Shown: piece after piece, positions 60,886-64,000 of the stretch
Layout of the letters: each line of letters opens with the position of its first letter
How positions within the stretch are numbered: the first letter of the stretch is position 1
Origin: CAVROP01 sp050012175
GTDB taxonomy: Bacteria > Acidobacteriota > Terriglobia > UBA7540
DNA: 64,000 bases
NCBI GenBank assembly: GCA_050012175.1
Contig: JBEKHR010000003.1
Span: forward strand, 1 to 64,000
Direction: 5' to 3'
Made by a program: the position numbers and the translations under genes
The notes under the pieces: generated by a model
What the model saw: the letters and a program-made list of their open reading frames with translations, nothing else
The model's database searches: none
Told to the model about the DNA's origin: nothing

Positions 60886-61968
60886 ATGATGGGACGCAGG
60901 AACCTCGTTGTATTCGCCGTTCTGATTCCGCTGGCGATTGCCAACGCGAGGCCGATTTTTGCACAGGTGCAGACCGAGGTGCCCCCGATGGTCCCGGGTG
61001 CGAAGCCAGTTACCGTGGAGCACATCAAGATTCATGGGGCTTCGCTGGAGGGCAACCTGGAAGGCGAAGCAGTCGACCGCGATGTGATCGTGTTCCTTCC
61101 GCCCAGCTACAACAAGGACAAGCATCGCCGCTATCCCGTGGTGTACGCCCTGCATGGTTATTCCATCGGAGCGGAGCAATGGACCCACGAGATTCATGTG
61201 CCGCAGACGATCGAGGGTGCCTTTGCGCTAGGCGCGAAGGAGATGATCGTGGTGCTGCCCGATTCGAAGACGGCGTATGGCGGGTCGATGTATTCGAGTT
61301 CCGTTACCACGGGTGACTTTGAGCAATTCATCGCTCACGATGAGGTCTCGTATATCGATGCTCACTATCGGACGATACCCGACCGCCTGAGCCGGGGTCT
61401 GGTCGGCCATTCCATGGGAGGTTATGGCGCGGCCCGCATCGGGATGAAACATCCGGACGTGTTCGGCAGCCTGTACATTATGAGCCCGTGCTGCATGTCG
61501 CCGCGGCCCGCCGGACCGCCTAACCCGGAACTTGAGAAGAGTCTGGAGACGGTGAAGACGCCCGCCGACGCAGCCAACCTGCCGTTCTTTGCCCGGGCGC
61601 AGCTTGCCACGGCAGCTGCCTGGTCCCCCGATCCAAAGAACCCTCCTCTTTATCTTGATCTGCCAATGAAAGACGGCGTACCTCAGCCCGATGTTCTGGC
61701 CAAATGGACGGCCAACGCGCCTCTGGCCTTCATCGACCAGTACATCGACAACCTGCGGCAATACCGTGCGATGGCGATGGACGTGGGTGACCAGGACGGT
61801 CTGCGCTTTGACGCGCAGAAGCTGCATCAAATTCTCGACAACTACGGCATTCAGAACAGCTTTGAGATTTATCACGGGACGCACACCAGCGCCGTCGCCG
61901 ATCGTTTTCAGAACCACGTGATTCCGTTCTTCAGCGCGAATCTGTGTGCCACCAGAAACTGCAGGTGA
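60886..61968 (+). CDS. exported esterase of the feruloyl-esterase/esterase-D fold
   Basis: A 360-residue protein with a signal peptide (residues 1-27, ending IFAQ). The alpha/beta hydrolase fold begins VFLPPSYNKDKHRRYPVVYALHG, carries the nucleophile in GHSMGGYGAARIGMKHPDVFG and the C-terminal His in IYHGTHTSAVADRF. The domain resembles S-formylglutathione hydrolase and XynZ-type feruloyl esterases, so removal of ester-linked groups from plant polysaccharides is plausible. It lies between two GH3 genes in the opposite orientation, with a good binding site AGGAGATA before ATG 60886. Confidence 0.85.
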   Translation: MMGRRNLVVFAVLIPLAIANARPIFAQVQTEVPPMVPGAKPVTVEHIKIHGASLEGNLEGEAVDRDVIVFLPPSYNKDKHRRYPVVYALHGYSIGAEQWTHEIHVPQTIEGAFALGAKEMIVVLPDSKTAYGGSMYSSSVTTGDFEQFIAHDEVSYIDAHYRTIPDRLSRGLVGHSMGGYGAARIGMKHPDVFGSLYIMSPCCMSPRPAGPPNPELEKSLETVKTPADAANLPFFARAQLATAAAWSPDPKNPPLYLDLPMKDGVPQPDVLAKWTANAPLAFIDQYIDNLRQYRAMAMDVGDQDGLRFDAQKLHQILDNYGIQNSFEIYHGTHTSAVADRFQNHVIPFFSANLCATRNCR

Positions 61969-62002
61969 GGGTTAAGGCCGATTCAATGAATCGGCCCCTC
62001 AG

Positions 62003-64000
62003 CTATTCCGGTAGGTCGATCTGGCCTTCAATGCGGAAATGTCCGGTAAGACCGGGCGCTCCGGTATCTGGCTGACCACCGCCGATGCTGATGCTGTAGT
62101 CTCCGCCGGCGATGACGGGATGGCCGTCCTCGGTCACCATGCCCAGGTCGCGGTTCTTCAGCTCGAAGTGAACCTTCTGGCTTGCGCCCGGATTGAGATG
62201 AATGCGCTGGAATCCGCGGAGAGCGATCTGGGGCGCACCCGGGACCAGTGGGAACTTCAGATAAAGCTGCACGACCTCATCGCCCGCTACCTTTCCTGTA
62301 TTCGTCACGGTCACGTCGGCCGACACTGGATCGCCCGCACTCACGGCCGTTCGCGGTACGCTGAGGTCACTGTAGCTGAAGGTCGTATAGCTCAGGCCGT
62401 ACCCGAAGGGATACAGCGGCTTGCCCGTGAAGTAGCGGTAGGTCCGCCCTTCCATCGAGTAGTTCTCGAAATTCGGTAACTGGCTCGTGTCCTTGTAGAA
62501 CGTGACCGGGAGGCGTCCGGCGGGGTTGTTCTTGCCGGAGAGAGTTTCGGCGACGGCCGCGCCGCCTTCTTCGCCGGGATACCACGCATCGAGGATGGCA
62601 TTAACGTGCTCCTTGGCCCAGTTCACAGCGAGAGCACTGCCGTTCGTGAGGACAAGAACAACAGGCTTACCTGTGGCAACGAGCGCCTCGAGCAGATCCT
62701 CTTCCGGCTTGGGCAGATCGAGGTTGGTGCGATCGCCGCCCTTGAAGCCGGGCTCGCTCACCTGCATCTCCTCGCCTTCCAGTTCGCTGGTGATGCCCAG
62801 GACGGCAATCACGACGTCGGCGTCCTTGGCTGCTGCAACGGCTTCGGGCTGCGGCTTGGGATTGACCTTCGACCAGACCAGCCTGGCATTGGGCATCCCG
62901 TTTTCCGGCGGGGCGTACTCCACGTGCAGGGCAGCGGGCTTGCCGGCCTCTAGGAGCACCCGTCCCAGCTTGGCCTCGTTGGGATCGCCGCCATAAGAGG
63001 AGGTGACACTCTTACCATCAAGCTGGATGCGGAAGAAGCCGCTGGCCTTAAGGCCGAGATTGTAGTCGCCAGTCTCAGGCGCAGTAAGCTCACCCTCCCA
63101 GCGGATGGCGAGCGGGCGCACGTTGGCAACTTCAGGGGGTAAAGGCTGGGCAGAGGCATCGAGCGTGGGCTCCGTGCGCTGTGCCAGCGGTTTCATGGCC
63201 TCAGGGTTGTTGATGTCGGTCATGTCGAGTCTGGAGTAGCTGACATTGATGCCGGGGTGGCCGCCGACCGTCAGTGCTGAGGCAGGAACGGGATCCGCTT
63301 CGTGGCTCAGGAACTGCGTGCCAGGCACATATTGAAGGCTGGCGCCCGCGAACTCCTTGCGCAGACCTTCAAGGATGGAGACGGTGTGCGTGGGGATACC
63401 GTTGTAGTTGCCGAGCAGGACCTTGGTCTGATTTGCAAGAGGCCCGATGACGGCGATCTTGATGCCGCTGGTTTTGAGCGGCAGCGTGCCGTCGTTCTTC
63501 AAGAGCACCATGGATTCGTCGGCGATTCTGCGCGCCATGTAGCGGTGCTCAGGGCTGTTCAGCTGCCTTTCATCGATCTTGGTGTACGGGACCATGTCCG
63601 GCGGGTCGAACATACCTAGCTTCATGCGTGCGGTAAACAAGCGGATGAGCGCGGTGTCGATATCGTTCTCTTTCAGGTAACCTTCCTTGACGGCGTCGAC
63701 ATACGGCCTGTAGTCGTGATCGTCCTTCACCTTGAAGATGGAGTCGACGCACTCATTGTCCATGCCGCGCTTGAGACTGATGGCCGAGGCCTGCGCCTGT
63801 GTAGGCTCATAGTGGTGGCCTTGGTAGATGTCGATGACCGCGCCACAGTCGGAGACCACGTAGCCTTTGAAGTCCCACTTGCCGCGGAGTTGATCCTGAA
63901 GCAGAAATTCATTAGCGCAGGCGGGTTCGCCGTTGATGCTGTTGTAGGCGCACATCACAGAACCGGCCTGAGCTTCAGTAACTGTCGCGCGGAAGGCGGG
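62003..64000 (-). CDS. GH3-family glycosidase with PA14 domain, 5' end beyond window
   Basis: The visible 665 residues lack the N-terminus, which runs off the right edge. The catalytic Asp lies in GYVVSDCGAVIDIY, preceded by MCAYNSINGEPACANEF as in beta-xylosidase/glucosidase relatives. A PA14 insertion (LRWEGELTAPETGDYNLGLK-like segment) and an Fn3-like domain at the end (RGFQRIHLNPGASQKVHFEL) follow. The Asp-Cys context and the layout point to the xylosidase side of GH3. Partner of the first GH3 gene; with GH2 and the esterase it makes a plant-polymer degrading group. Confidence 0.9.
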   Translation of the reverse strand, partial: PAFRATVTEAQAGSVMCAYNSINGEPACANEFLLQDQLRGKWDFKGYVVSDCGAVIDIYQGHHYEPTQAQASAISLKRGMDNECVDSIFKVKDDHDYRPYVDAVKEGYLKENDIDTALIRLFTARMKLGMFDPPDMVPYTKIDERQLNSPEHRYMARRIADESMVLLKNDGTLPLKTSGIKIAVIGPLANQTKVLLGNYNGIPTHTVSILEGLRKEFAGASLQYVPGTQFLSHEADPVPASALTVGGHPGINVSYSRLDMTDINNPEAMKPLAQRTEPTLDASAQPLPPEVANVRPLAIRWEGELTAPETGDYNLGLKASGFFRIQLDGKSVTSSYGGDPNEAKLGRVLLEAGKPAALHVEYAPPENGMPNARLVWSKVNPKPQPEAVAAAKDADVVIAVLGITSELEGEEMQVSEPGFKGGDRTNLDLPKPEEDLLEALVATGKPVVLVLTNGSALAVNWAKEHVNAILDAWYPGEEGGAAVAETLSGKNNPAGRLPVTFYKDTSQLPNFENYSMEGRTYRYFTGKPLYPFGYGLSYTTFSYSDLSVPRTAVSAGDPVSADVTVTNTGKVAGDEVVQLYLKFPLVPGAPQIALRGFQRIHLNPGASQKVHFELKNRDLGMVTEDGHPVIAGGDYSISIGGGQPDTGAPGLTGHFRIEGQIDLPE

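Overview
The window looks like chromosomal DNA of an acidobacterium (Acidobacteriota), probably a soil or metagenome-derived genome. I infer this from the gene families, not from a marker search. The evidence is an acidobacterial-type VWA-domain secreted protein, Spy/LTXXQ and DUF4097-type envelope proteins, glycoside hydrolases of families GH84, GH18, GH2 and GH3, moderately high G+C, and gene spacers full of short palindromes and word-like micro-repeats. No rRNA operon, intact tRNA, CRISPR array or prophage was seen.

Layout. 1-13 kb: a small membrane protein, a VWA protein, class II fructose-bisphosphate aldolase, then minus-strand genes for an LTXXQ protein, MsrA, a GH84 N-acetylglucosaminidase, a GH18 hydrolase, an APC amino-acid permease and a sodium/solute symporter. 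A 1.3 kb spacer between the last two holds a MITE-like element and a promoter with two tiny ORFs. 13-22 kb: a HEAT-like repeat protein, a secreted TPR protein with a strong terminator, the glycine cleavage genes gcvT-gcvH-gcvPA and, after a repeat-filled gap, gcvPB, then a Tat-exported alpha/beta hydrolase. 22-29.7 kb: smc with a small downstream gene, purC behind a good promoter, cvpA, a Fis-type regulator and a VTT-family membrane protein. 30-43 kb: a YdjM-like membrane protein, a diacylglycerol-kinase-like lipid kinase, ligA, a toxin-antitoxin pair whose toxin has lost its normal end, an SDR, a coiled-coil protein, a zincin-like protein, the RNase P RNA gene rnpB (which carries small palindromic insertions), a quinone oxidoreductase and aroA.

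43.8-48.8 kb is the most system-like part: eight minus-strand genes running from an ECF sigma factor and zinc-finger anti-sigma factor, through a zinc-ribbon/TM protein, three tandem PspB-like proteins (one TM helix plus coiled coil) and a LiaI/LiaF-like two-TM protein, to a DUF4097-type protein. I read this as a candidate envelope-stress module that resembles, but is not the same as, the Psp and Lia systems.

48.8-64 kb is accessory and partly decayed. It holds a nitrilase-superfamily protein beside a short nuclease-like ORF, remnants of an IS1380-type transposase, a TIGR01777-type epimerase, an MFS sugar porter and a GH51 arabinofuranosidase, and a tRNA-like fragment. Intact genes for a GH2 beta-galactosidase, a GH3 beta-glucosidase, an esterase and a second GH3 enzyme (cut by the window end) suggest plant-polysaccharide breakdown. 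Two MITE-like families, each with two copies, and three long hairpin repeats are scattered through the window.
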